Shown here piece by piece: positions 43,982-54,421 of a DNA stretch of 64,000 nucleotides. Each line of letters begins with the position of its first letter. Position 1 is the stretch's first letter. The stretch covers positions 2,046,001-2,110,000 of the forward strand of contig CP084615.1 in the NCBI GenBank assembly GCA_025917655.1, written 5' to 3'. This DNA is from Chlorella sorokiniana. Lineage: Eukaryota; Chlorophyta; Trebouxiophyceae; Chlorellales; Chlorellaceae. The notes beneath the pieces are model-generated. The model did not search any database. It was not told where the DNA came from and saw only the letters and a program-made list of their open reading frames with translations. The position numbers and the translations under genes are program-made.

Positions 43982-46900
43982 TCAGGCTGCTGCCGCCCGA
44001 GCGCTGCCGCCCGCAACCAGGGCCAGCGCCTGCAAGTCTTCCGCCGACTGGTCGGCCTGGGAGTGGGGGAGGGGGTGCAGCGCCGCCTGCTTGTACTCCA
44101 CGATGGCCGAGGGGGCAGGTGGCCACCGACGATGCGGTTCACTGCGCGCCAGCGGGGGAGGGTGTTCAAGGGGTAGGGGGTGGGTGCATCAAGCACCGGC
44201 AGACAGTGCAACGACAAATGCAGGCAGGTTCTGGCACACGAGCGATGATCCGGCAGGAACAGGGGGCCTCACGCACGCCCAACCACCGCCCGCCGCCTAA
44301 CACCCCACCGCCACACGCCTGTGGTGAACAGCGGGTAGTCGGCCTCCCAGCCGCGCCTCGCCAGGATCGCCTGCACCTCGTCGCTGGTCAGCACGCCCTG
44401 CAGCTTCTGCCCCCCAGCAGCCGCGCCTCCAGCTGCGCAAAGGAGGCCGGGCGCCCGCCGCCGCCGCAGCCACAAACTCGCGCGCCACCAGGCGGTTGCG
44501 CCCGCCGTAGCAGGTGGCAATCAGGTCGGCCACGCCGCACGACTCAAAGAACGTTTCGTCCCTGTGCTTGGGAAGGGGCAGCGCGGGTGCTGCCTGATTG
44601 TGAGATGCAAGAAACACCAGCGTAGAAGGCGCCGTGACTTGCAGGTCTCCATGCAAGCAAGTAGAGAGTCAGGCGTCGCTGCGGCTGCAGTTCAGCCCGT
44701 AGCAGGCACCTGACGGTGGGGTAGAGGGCCTTTGCAAAGCGCCGCATCTCGTTCAGGCCCGCCCGCATGATGGCGGCCTTGGTGTTGGGGCCTGCATCGG
44801 GGCAGAGGACCGCAGCACACTCGCTAGCAGCAAACTCGCACGCATGCACCGACAGCAGGCGTGACGTGCGAGCAGGGCTGCTTGGGCAGCGCAAGCGCTC
44901 GCCCAGCTGCGCAGCAAGCAGCCAGCCGCCTGTGGCTGGGCGTGCAGCCGGCAGCCAGTCATCCCCGGCTGAGCCTCCGCGCCCCCCTCCAGCAGCCGCG
45001 CACCGTAGCCCAGCCCCTCCACGAAGCCGGCGGCCAGGGCCACGATGTTTTTGAGGGTGCCGCACATCTCGGCCCCCACCACGTCTGGCACCAGGGTGAT
45101 GAGGAAGGTGGGGCCCTCAAAGATGGCCTGGGGGAAGGGGGTGGGGGTGGGGGAGGGGTGCGGGGGTGAGGGGGCAGCTCTGAAGCCTTACCGCCTATTG
45201 AAGCCGATTATTGGCCCCCAAGGCATGCTGCTGCCCAGCTGTGTGTGCTGCACCAATTGTGAACCTGGGGCAGCGGCAGCCAAACAGCGCCGTGCCTCGT
45301 GCACCTCGCACGGGCTGCCAGCGCCACCAGGCGCAGCCGCCCACCTGCAGCAGCAGCGCATTGTCCAGCACGCTGTAGCCGATGGTGGCCTCGCTCAGCT
45401 CGCCGCGCGCAATGTCGGCGGCGATGTTGGCACCCATCAGCACGCTGCGGTGGCAGGGCGGCAGGGCAAGTGTCGCGCTGTCGGCGCTGCTGAGGCATGG
45501 GGCCAGCCGCGGCGCTGCGCTGACCGTCCGTGCTGGCCATATGAGCGGGCGTGCACGTCATTGTTGTTGAAAACAAAATAAAACAAAAAACAAAACATTG
45601 CTTTTGTGTGAAACTCTTAACCCCGCACAAAGCCCCTCCCCCGCTGTCCAGCCGACCCCCACCTGCAGTCCAGCCCCAGCTCCTTGCGAATCATCTCACT
45701 GATGAGCTGGGGGCCGTCGGGCCGCACGCGCATGCCCTGCAGCCAAGGGCACAAACTTTTCAGGCAGTGCTGCCTGCGGTAGCGTGGGAAAATGTGGGCC
45801 AGGCAGGTGCCGCAGGCCAGCCCACGGAAGCAGGAACGCAGCAGGCAGGCGGCAGGCAGCCTCTCGCGCGCCATGCGGCAGAGGGGCGTGGCGGCGCCTC
45901 ACCTTGGTGAGAGAAATGGCCACGGCGTCTTTGCTGACGTGGCCGGCCAGCGCCTTGACCATGCGGTGCAAGAACTGGTGCGGCGCTGCGACGGGGCGGC
46001 GCCAAGGCGGAGGCGGCGCTGGATGGGCCGCGTTCAATGGGTCGCCGCACCAGCACCCCCGGCGAGCAAATGTGCGCGCCCGGCCCCGCCCCCTCAACCT
46101 TCCACACACACACACAAGAACATTCCCACACACTGCCCACCACAGAAGACCAGCACGCTCGCGTCTCTGTATGGGGAGAGGTGGGAGGTGGGGGCGCTAC
46201 GTTGGCACCTGAGCAGCCGCTGCGCATGCCGCTCCAAGGCCGCGCGGCAGAGTGGCGCAGGCAGGCCTGCAGCCGCCCCACCTGACTGTCTCCAGCAGGT
46301 CTGCGCAGGCCACCACGTTGTCGCCCAGGTGGCAGCCCGGCATGTACTTCACGTTTTCGTGCCGCTCGTTGATCAGCTCCGTCAGCTTCCTGCTGGCAAG
46401 GTTGTGCGGGGCCAGGGGCAGAGGGGGCCTCCAAGGCAGTGGGCGCATGTTCCAGCCAAGCACCAGCACTGGCAGTTGCACACCGGACGAACACCGGGCA
46501 GCCCAAAAGTCCACCGCAGCGCCTGCACTCCCCCACTCCCCTCCCCTCCCACCCACCTGCCCTCCACCTCCTCTTCATACACATACATGCGCACCTCCCG
46601 CACATACTTGTCGGCCTTGGAGGGGCTGGCCACGTTCTGCGCTATCAGCCGCACCGCGGCGCACGCCCACGCGCCTGCCGGGGTGGATGGGCGGGTTCCC
46701 TTCGCTGAGCGGCTTGGCCAGCGACGGGCTTGCTGTAGCAGGTGCAGCGCAAGGGGCAGGAGCAACCAGCTTGCACCCGCCGTGCTGCCCTGCATCCCAG
46801 CTGCAGTCCCTGTCGTGGGCTGTGGCGTGTCAGCGGTGCGCGAGCCCACCTGAGCCGATCATGGCCACGCGGTGGCGCGGCAGCGCCTCCCGCAGCACCC

Positions 46901-48925
46901 CAAAGTCGGTGACAAACCAGTCGGCGGCGGCCATCACCACCTGCCGCGCCACCACCCCTGCGTGGAAGCAGGGGGCGCCCGGGCGGCACGCGGCCCGGCC
47001 TGACGAGGCAGGCGCTTTGCCAGAGCGGTCGACACCGAGCGAGGGGTGAGGGAGTGTGGGGCCCAGCCTGGCCACGGGCATCCCGCGCGCCCGCCGCCGC
47101 CCACCTCCAAAGCCCACAAACATGTCGGCCCCGCCGCTCTCCTGCACCGCCTCCAGGTCGGTGATGCCGTCCCCACCATGACCACCGTCTCGTAGGGGAA
47201 CAGCTCCCGCAGGCGGGCAATGGCGCGCGGCTTGCCGCCCTGGTGCCCCGTGGGCTCCCGCAGGTCAAACCCAACAAGCTTGGTGGGCATGCCTGGGGGC
47301 GACGGGAGGGGAGGGGGAGGTGGTGGTGGTAGCGCGCGTGTGCGTGGGGGCGGAGGAGGTGGCAGGGCGGGAGTGCCCGACCCGCTCCCAAGCCATCACC
47401 ACATGCTTGCATGGCAAAGCACACCGCGCAGGCCTGCCTGTCCAGCTTGCAACGCAATGCAGCGGCCCCTTGCCTGCCTCGCCGCCTGCAGGCCCGCATG
47501 CTGGCCCCCCACCTGTGTCGTCGTCCACCTGCCAGTTCATCCTGTTGGCAAACAGGTTCTTGGGCGGCACCCCAGCTCCCGCGCGATGGGCAGGCACAGC
47601 TCGCGGAAGCCGCCGCTGTGCGGCGCGGGGGAGGCAGCCCAGCCCAGTGAGTATCAGTACGAGGGTGCTCTCTGCTTGCGTGGACGCATCGAGTACACAG
47701 GAAAGATATTTGCTTGCATGGCAAGGCGCACGCGGGCCCCCACCCCCCTGGCCAACCTGATAAGGTAGACGGCCACCCCGCGAGATTGCAGCTGCGTTAT
47801 GAGGTCCTTGGCGCCCTGCGCAGCCCAGGCGGCGAGCAATCAGGATGCCGTGCCTCCCTGCCCAACAGGCACCAGGAATGGGTGCTGGGCGCTGACGCCA
47901 CCGCCCCCAACTCATGCGGTGAAGGCCGGCGCTTGCAGGGCGCACCGGGGTGAGGCGGCTTTCGGGTGGGTGAGCGCCGAGGAAGGCCTGGATGTCCGCC
48001 GGGGTGCAGTTGATGACCTCGAGCCGCCGCTCCAGCGCCTCCTCCAGGCTCATCGTGCCGTCCATGGCCTGTCCCAGAGGAACAGGGGGAGCCAGCCGGA
48101 GTGAGAACTACGGCATCGACCGCACCGATGGTGAACGCGTACAGACGCAGGAACCAGGCAGCTGGAATGCACAGCGAATACGTTGGATGATCATTCAACA
48201 ATACTTAGAGCAAGGATTGGCGGATGCAAAGACCTGAAGGCGCCTGGCGTTGGCTGCTGGCTGGTGTGTAACACCGTGAATGACCGCGCAGCAGCACCCG
48301 CCACGTGGCACCACCCCGGTGGCAACCAGCAGCCAGTGACAGCCCACAGCACGCACCGAGTTTGTGATGGCTGCCACTTGCTCCCCTAAGCCCATAAAAT
48401 CTGCCAGCAGGTCCAGCTGATCATTCTTGGCCACGGTGCAGTCAATGTCAAAGCAGACCGCTTGCGCTTGACGCCACAGCTTGAGCACGCGCTCGCTGGG
48501 CACCAAGTTGGGGCCGTGCGATGTGTCGGCACGCACAACTGCGGCTGGCGCTGCCACATCCTGCAAGCCAGCCAGCATCATGGCCCAGGGCATCAGCGAA
48601 CCTGACGCGGGCTGCAGCGGCCAGCGGTCGCCGCCGTCCCGCCAACAGCCCTAGCTGGTTCTGAGCCATACCGCACCTTGGCCCTGGGAGACAAGCTTGC
48701 TATGCGCTCCAACATTCCGTCCACAACCCTTCTGAATCGCAGGCCGCAGGGCGGTCGACTGGAACAGCCCTTTGGGTACGTACTATGATCTACGTTCCTT
48801 GGATCAGTCGAATCGCCGCTCGATGGCAAACGATGATGATGCGATTGGGGGAGCAGGAAGGTCTGCTCCGGGATGTCCACCGGCCCGCTGCGCTGGCTAC
48901 AAGTTGGCGCAGCAACTCGCAGCAT
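43982..48925 (-). CDS. Bifunctional HAD phosphatase-NAD(+) glycerol-3-phosphate dehydrogenase
   Basis: An N-terminal SerB-like HAD phosphatase is fused to a glycerol-3-phosphate dehydrogenase, the chlorophyte-specific form that can make glycerol directly from dihydroxyacetone phosphate. HAD motifs: [20 protein letters not shown] (DxDxT nucleophile), [50 protein letters not shown] and [20 protein letters not shown] leading to [12 protein letters not shown]. Dehydrogenase: VAMIGSG (dinucleotide loop), [54 protein letters not shown]-like and [10 protein letters not shown]. Its signature is [20 protein letters not shown] with [20 protein letters not shown], then [20 protein letters not shown] and WEADYPLF. 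The C-terminus, [20 protein letters not shown], requires one base more than the GGGGG run at 44111-44115 shows. Start is unsure: 48925 gives a transit-like leader, 48715 a short one. Confidence 0.9.
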
Positions 48926-49045
48926 GTCGCCGGCATGCCCTTCTTCTGACGTCCCCGTGGTTCGTTATTCTCCTTCTCGTCGCCAGTCAGCAACACAGAC
49001 GCGGCGCAGAGCAGCTTTCGCAATCGCATAAAGAGAGGGAGCAAG

Positions 49046-49733
49046 ATGGCGGCGGTGAGGTTTTGCACCATGGCCACGATGCGCTGCGAACACCTGCAAG
49101 AGCGTAGCACCCCTGCAACTGCCTCTATGCGCGTGATGACAGGCTCCTGGCCCCTCTGCAGAACGTTCCCGTCAATCCCAAGCCTTTCTTGAACGATCTG
49201 ACCGGCAAGCAGGTCATCGTGAAGCTCAAATGGGGTATGGAGTACAAGGGTGAGAGCTGATGGCCGCGCTGTTTTTCGCAGCCTGCCGCCCCTCCACCAC
49301 GGTTTGCTTAGCTGCAGAGCAACCAAAGTTTGAGCCCGCAAAGTCTCACCAGCATACGGGCAGGATGAGCCCCTGAGATGCCGGCAGCGCTGCCGCCGTT
49401 GCGCTGCTGCTTCACACGATTTCCTCCTGCCTTGCCTTTGCATCAGGTTATCTGGTGTCGGTGGATAGCTACATGAACCTGCAGCTGGCCAGCACTGAGG
49501 AGTTCATTGACGGACAGTTTACGGGCAACCTAGGCGAGGTGCTCATAAGGTGCGAGCACACCCCGTGTTCACAGTGCTTTTTCTGGTGCGTGTTAGCTCC
49601 ACTAGCTGTGGCTCGCAATGGCAGCTGGCCTGCAAATGCAGCTTGTCGCAACTGCTGCCGCTCCCTTGCGTGATGCAGGTGCAACAACGTCCTGTACCTT
49701 CGCGGAGCACCAGAGGAGCAGGAAGCAGGCTGA
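49046..49733 (+). CDS. SNRPF: Small nuclear ribonucleoprotein F (Sm core protein)
   Basis: Component of the heptameric Sm ring on U1, U2, U4 and U5 snRNAs. All four exons can be placed exactly. The first coding exon is only 9 nt (49046-49054, MAA) before a GTGAGG donor. Then 49162-49249 ([29 protein letters not shown]), 49447-49549 ([35 protein letters not shown]) and 49679-49733 ([17 protein letters not shown]). The product is about 84 residues, the usual SmF size. Sm1 ([20 protein letters not shown]) and Sm2 ([11 protein letters not shown]) motifs are intact. Frames join without error. Divergent from the glycerol-3-phosphate dehydrogenase gene, start to start 120-330 bp depending on that gene's ATG. 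Confidence 0.96.
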
Positions 49734-50517
49734 GCTTGCTGCTGCAGGCTGCTGTGCCACCTTCCGTCAGTGCTGGCATACCCAGTGCTTGGCATGGGTT
49801 GTAGCCTCCTGCTCCACAGTTGCTCACACATGCCATCAGTTCCTTTGCTTTCCCCTCTCCCTCTCTGTTACCTTTCCGCCCGCTCTTGACCTCACTGCCT
49901 GCACATACATCCTATTCTGCCTGGTCCAACTGACAACTCCTCCCTCTAACAACCTTGGGAAACATTCTCAGTGTCACTTAGATGGCACAGCTGCCAGAGA
50001 TTACATTGCATAGCACAGATTTCTATCTACAGCCAGACGGGCCAGCAAAAGCGTTGTGGGGCTGGTGCACCAGCCCCACCAGGAGGCATAGGTTGAAAAC
50101 GATCGCAAAAAATGCGGCAGTCCGGGACACGAAGGACATGCAACTTGAGGTCTCGTGTGCGCGGGGAAACGGCGCAGTACGGATGTGGGAGCGAAGGTCG
50201 GAGCGAGAAAACAGTGTTCTTCTCCAAGGGGTGAGGGGAAAAGGAGTACGCAGGGCGAGGGGCCCAGCTGGCACTTGGGCTGACAAGGGCACACGTACAG
50301 GGGCATGTGGGATGAAAAATAGACCTTGTCAGTCTGAACAAAACATGAAGTAGTACAAGGTGGGAATGGGCTGCACAGCAGTCAGGGAGCCCAACCGCTG
50401 GAACGTGGGCAGCGGGCTGCTTGGGAAATGGCGACGGGACAGGACAGTGGGCGGCGCTCAGCACGGCTCACGCGCAGATGGCCACAGCGCCCGCGCAAAA
50501 CGAACTCCAGGCTTGAA
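49734..50517. other. Convergent gap
   Basis: About 780 bp between the SmF stop and the stop of the plastid membrane protein gene. The left part (49840-49970) is T/C-rich and probably 3' UTR. Nothing else gene-like; the short open frames are not supported by splice sites or similarity. Confidence 0.5.
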
Positions 50518-51080
50518 TCAAACAATACTGGAATGTGCAGCAGGGGACGTTCTCCTCATGGTGCTGCTTCGCTCAGTGCTCCTCGGGAGCACATCGTTCA
50601 CCAAGATTGCCACTGCAGCCGGGAGGGAGTGTGGTTCGTGAGTTGCCAGCATGCGAGTGCGAAGGGCCGACGTGTAGAAAGCAGTTGGCAGCAGAAGCGC
50701 AGGGATGGAGCAGGGACGGGGCAGGGATGGAGCAGAGACCGCCAGAGGCGGCGGCTCACCAACGGTTGCGGCAGCAGTGATCCACAGCGCGGTGCCGATG
50801 TCCTGGCCGCGCGCCACGCAGAAGCCAGTCACCATCATGGCACCCATGCCCGCAGAAAGGAAGTCGTAGCGAGACAGCACGCGCTCCGCGCTGCGTGCAA
50901 AGTGCTGCACGGCGTTCACGGGGCTGGCGTCGTCGGGCTCGCCGCTGCCCGCACCACGCAGGCGCGCCGCTGCCGCTGCAGCATGCACCGCGCAGCTGGG
51001 AGCCTGGAACGGGGGGCGCGAAGGCTGCTGCTGCAGTGGCTGGAGGCCGACAGGGCCGCGGAGGTGCAGGTGGAAGCCAT
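50518..51080 (-). CDS. Small plastid-targeted membrane protein, unknown function
   Basis: The ATG at 51080 (minus strand) starts MASTCTSAALSASSHCSSSL followed by RAPRSRLPAARC, a typical Ser/Arg-rich chloroplast transit peptide. The mature part reads PVNAVQHFARSAERVLSRYD and FLSAGMGAMMVTGFCVARG, then QDIGTALWITAAATV. After an intron (donor after AAATVG) it continues VAILVNDVLPRSTERSSTMR, with the stop at 50518-50520. Two hydrophobic stretches suggest membrane insertion. It resembles a small land-plant protein annotated as an inner-envelope chloroplast protein, but I am not certain of that. The two halves of exon 1 are out of frame by one base at the GGG run 50935-50937. Confidence 0.62.
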
Positions 51081-51798
51081 CGCGCTGCGGAGTTGGGCCT
51101 GCAGGTGAGCGATGGGGGTGGTACTGCCTAGTTAGCAGAGCTTGTCACCCAAAGGCGCAACCTTGGGGGTGTCGCAACGTGAATAAAAACGCGGAGCTCC
51201 CATACGAGTGCCAGCGAAGGTTGGCCACCATGGAAGGGGGCAAAGTTGGAAGCACACAAGGCAGGTTCTATGGGAGGGCTCATAGGCGGCCTCGCAGCAA
51301 AGTTTGGCACGAGTCATGTCCCAATGAACGAGGCGAGCAAAAGGCAGCCTCAGGGGCAGCGCAGCGGAGCAAAAGGGCAGAAAAACAGCGGTTGCAGTTT
51401 CGGGCACAGTCCAGGGTGCGCGAAGGCTTCAAAGGCGGCATAGTAGCATCAGCATCGTGCGCAGAGCACTTGCAGGACGGCCAAAACCAGAAGAGCAGAA
51501 GGCAAACAAGGGCGGGCGGCAGCACACACCTGGGGAATGGGATGCCTTGATGGGGGCCGTGGGAGTTGAAAAAGCAAGAGGTGAAATTCGGACAGCTGCA
51601 AAGGGGTAGATTGCACAGATAGAAATGTGATACGCCGAAATTCCGGCGTACCGGCGGCGGTACAATTCCCCGACATGCAGTTTGCGACTGGACGCCATTG
51701 GTAGCGGATGTCCCATTGAGATGATCTCAGGAGTTTGAAAGCTTACCTCTGCTTTCAACAGGCCCGCACCGCTCCTGGTGGTAGTGCTCCCGAGCACC
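51081..51798. promoter_or_regulatory. Divergent intergenic region between two plastid-protein genes
   Basis: About 720 bp between the starts of the small plastid membrane protein and plastid CbbY. Shared promoter architecture is plausible for two plastid-targeted products but no motif can be named. It contains the perfect 12-bp inverted repeat CGCCGGAATTTCGGCG-like palindrome near 51638-51648 (GAAATTCCGGCG context), of unknown meaning. Confidence 0.35.
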
Positions 51799-54119
51799 AT
51801 GGCGCTGCTGGCGTCTCCAGCAGCCCAACCACTTGTTTGCAGTCGCCATCAGCCATGCACGGCACTTGCGCATCCATTCAGGGCAGCCCCCAACAGGTCG
51901 CATCAGCGGCAGCGGGCGGTGGTGCATCGGTCGCAGCGGCGTTCATCGGGCGCTCGCTGCGCCCGTGGGGCTGTGCGAGTGCGGGCTCTCCGGGTAAGTG
52001 ACCAGGGGAAAGGGATGAGGGGCTTTGCGTGACTTTGAGTCTCTCCGTGCTGCGTCTTGGGTTGCCTTGCCCCCACTCGCACTCTCCTCGGCGCCTGCCG
52101 TGCCCGCAGAACATCGACTGGCCGCAGGCGCTGCTGTTTGATTGCGACGGCGTGCTGGTGGACACAGAGGTGCGCCATGTGCTTGCAAACCCTGCTTGCC
52201 GATGCAGCCGATCAGGCCTGCTCACCCGCCACCGTCCCGCCGGGCTCGCCCTCCCGCCACGACTCCTCGCCGCAGGCCGAGGGCCATCGCATCGCGTTCA
52301 ACGAGGCCTTCCGGCGCAAAGGCCTGGACCACGAGTGGTCCCTGGAGCAGTACGGCGTGCTGCTGGAGATTGGCGGTGGCAAGGAGCGCATGAACGCGTA
52401 CTTCAGCCAGTGCGGGGACCGCGAGCCCTGGGCCAGCATCACGGGTAGGCTGCTGCAGTGTGCACAGCAAGGATCAGCAGGCTGGGCAAGCAGCCCTCCG
52501 TATGAGCCGTCTGCTGCTTAGGTCGCAATGTGGAAAGGCGCCGGTCTGACTGCAGGCGCTCCTCCATGCTGCCACCGCCTGATGCGCCATGCCGCGCCTC
52601 CACCCCTGCTGTGCGTGAGGTGCCCGCCGCCTCCACCCCGGCTGCCCCCCGCCTGCCCGCCCGATCCTTTCCACAGAACCCGAGGCACGCAAGGCCTTCT
52701 TGAAAGAGCTTCATGAGCTGAAGACCGACATCTTCAACGAACTGATCGAGACGGGTCGCCTGCCCGTGCGCCCAGGCGTCAGCCGGCTGATCAGTGCGCC
52801 GCCGCCGCTGCTGCCGGCCGCCCCAGCCTAGCAGATGGAGCCCCGCTTCCACGCTGCCCTCCACCCCTTGCGAGCCACTGCCCAGCTTAGCAGCTGGCCG
52901 GCAGCGGTGGTGCTTCTTCACCGAGCACGTGCCCCTGCCCCTTCCCCTCTCCGGCTGTGCCTCCAGACGAGGCGATTGACAACGGGGTGCAGGTGGCCGT
53001 CTGTTCCACCTCCAACGAGCGCGCCGTCAGCAACATTGTCCAGGTGCAGTGCGGCGCCGAGAGCCTGCGCCGGGGATCGGTGCCGCATGCTGCACAACAC
53101 GCTGGGCAGGCGCGGCCTCCCAGCACGCCTCCAAGCCGCACCCTCCCCCGCCTGTGCCGCCCACAGGCCTCCCGTCTGAGGCCCCTGCACCCCGCTGCCG
53201 CCGCAGGTGATGCTGGGGGAGCGCATCGCGGCGCGCATGCGCGTGTTTGCCGGCGACTGCGTGCCCAGGAAGAAGCCAGCCCCCGACATCTACAACCTGG
53301 CGGCGCGGGTGCGCTGCCTGGTGGGGGAGGGGGAGGGGCAGGAGGGGGCGAGGCGCGCGGTGTGGAGTGCCGATGCCGCTGCCGCGCTCGGCCGCGTAGC
53401 AGCGCCGCGGGCGCCGGCCTGCCTGTCCCTGCAAGGTGTGCAGCCCGCTGCCAGGGTGCAGCTGCCCTCACACGCCGTCCTCTGCCACGCACACACACCA
53501 GCCTGCACATCAGCTCCCCGCGCCGCGCTCCGCTCACCTGGCGGTCTCACCCGCCCCGCTGCAGGAGTTGGGCGTGGAACCCGCTCGCTGCGTGGTCATT
53601 GAGGACAGCCGCATCGGCCTGGCAGCGGCCAAGGCGGCGGGCATGCGGTGAGGGCTGGCTGGCTCACCCTGCCTCGTCGCTGTTCGGCGCGGGAGGGGGA
53701 TGGTTGGCGCATGCGCTTCCCGGCGTCTGCCGTCGTCCATGCTGCCCCCATCCCCCACCCCCGCCCCAGCTGTGTGGTCACCGAGAGCTACTACACTAAA
53801 GGGGAGGACTTCCGCATCGCCGACGCTGTGTTTGACTGCATCGGCGACGCCGGCGAGGAGCGGTTCAGCCTCAGTGACCTGACGACGCCAGGTCTGTTGG
53901 TAGGTGCCCGTTCCATGCAGCGCGATGCTGAGGGGCCGAACACTTGAGGCTGAAACCGCGCCTGCCCCGTAGGCTCGCTGCCCAGCCTGCCCTTGCTGCG
54001 CTGACCCCTGTGCAGGCTCTTTCTGGTTGAACCCTCCCCTGCCCATGGATGAGGAAGGCAACTGGGTCAACCCGCCGCAGGCAGCAGAACCAGCATTTGA
54101 GGTCGACCCTGCGACCTGA
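51799..54119 (+). CDS. Plastid CbbY-like HAD phosphatase
   Basis: Homolog of plant CbbY, which removes xylulose-1,5-bisphosphate, a Rubisco inhibitor. The inner ATG at 51799 gives a transit peptide, MALLASPAAQPLVCSRHQPC through to RCARGAVRVRALRVS. Exons: IDWPQALLFDCDGVLVDTE (nucleophile DxDGV), EGHRIAFNEAFRRKGLDHEW with LEIGGGKERMNAYF, EPEARKAFLKELHELKTDIF with GRLPVRPGVSRLI, DEAIDNGVQVAVCSTSNERA (motif II Ser/Thr), VMLGERIAARMRVFAGDCVP with RKKPAPDIYNLAA (motif III Lys), and GVEPARCVVIEDSRIGLAAA with KAAGMRCVVTESYYTKGEDF (motif IV acidic pair). The last exon is SFWLNPPLPMDEEGNWVNPP with a stop at 54117-54119. All HAD motifs are intact and I see no frame slip. Confidence 0.93.
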
Positions 54120-54421
54120 CGCGGCTTGTGGCACTTGCTGCCCACACTGCTTGCATATCTATTTCATTGATTTCTTTGGCCAAGCTATCCGATACTCCAT
54201 GCATAATTTTACAAGTGAGTTTGCAACATTTTGCTCAAATAACATGCTATACATACAAAAGCAAGGATCGACACTTGTGGAGGGGCTTTTGATGGTGTCT
54301 TGAGAGATGATACCTCGAGGTATCACTTGCTTGAACGCTTGGCAGGTGTCACAGGCAAAAACAAGAACTGGCATCATGACGGGGCGACATGTGCGAAACA
54401 GGCAGGTTCTGAGCCTGTTGC
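54120..54421. other. AT-rich convergent gap
   Basis: About 300 bp, the most AT-rich piece of this region (54155-54260), between the CbbY stop and the stop of the minus-strand Cys-rich gene. Both 3' ends lie here. Confidence 0.5.

Noticed and set aside
49840-50330. Possible extra gene between SmF and the plastid membrane protein
   Set aside because: Frames on both strands lack conserved residues, and the left part is T/C-rich like a 3' UTR.
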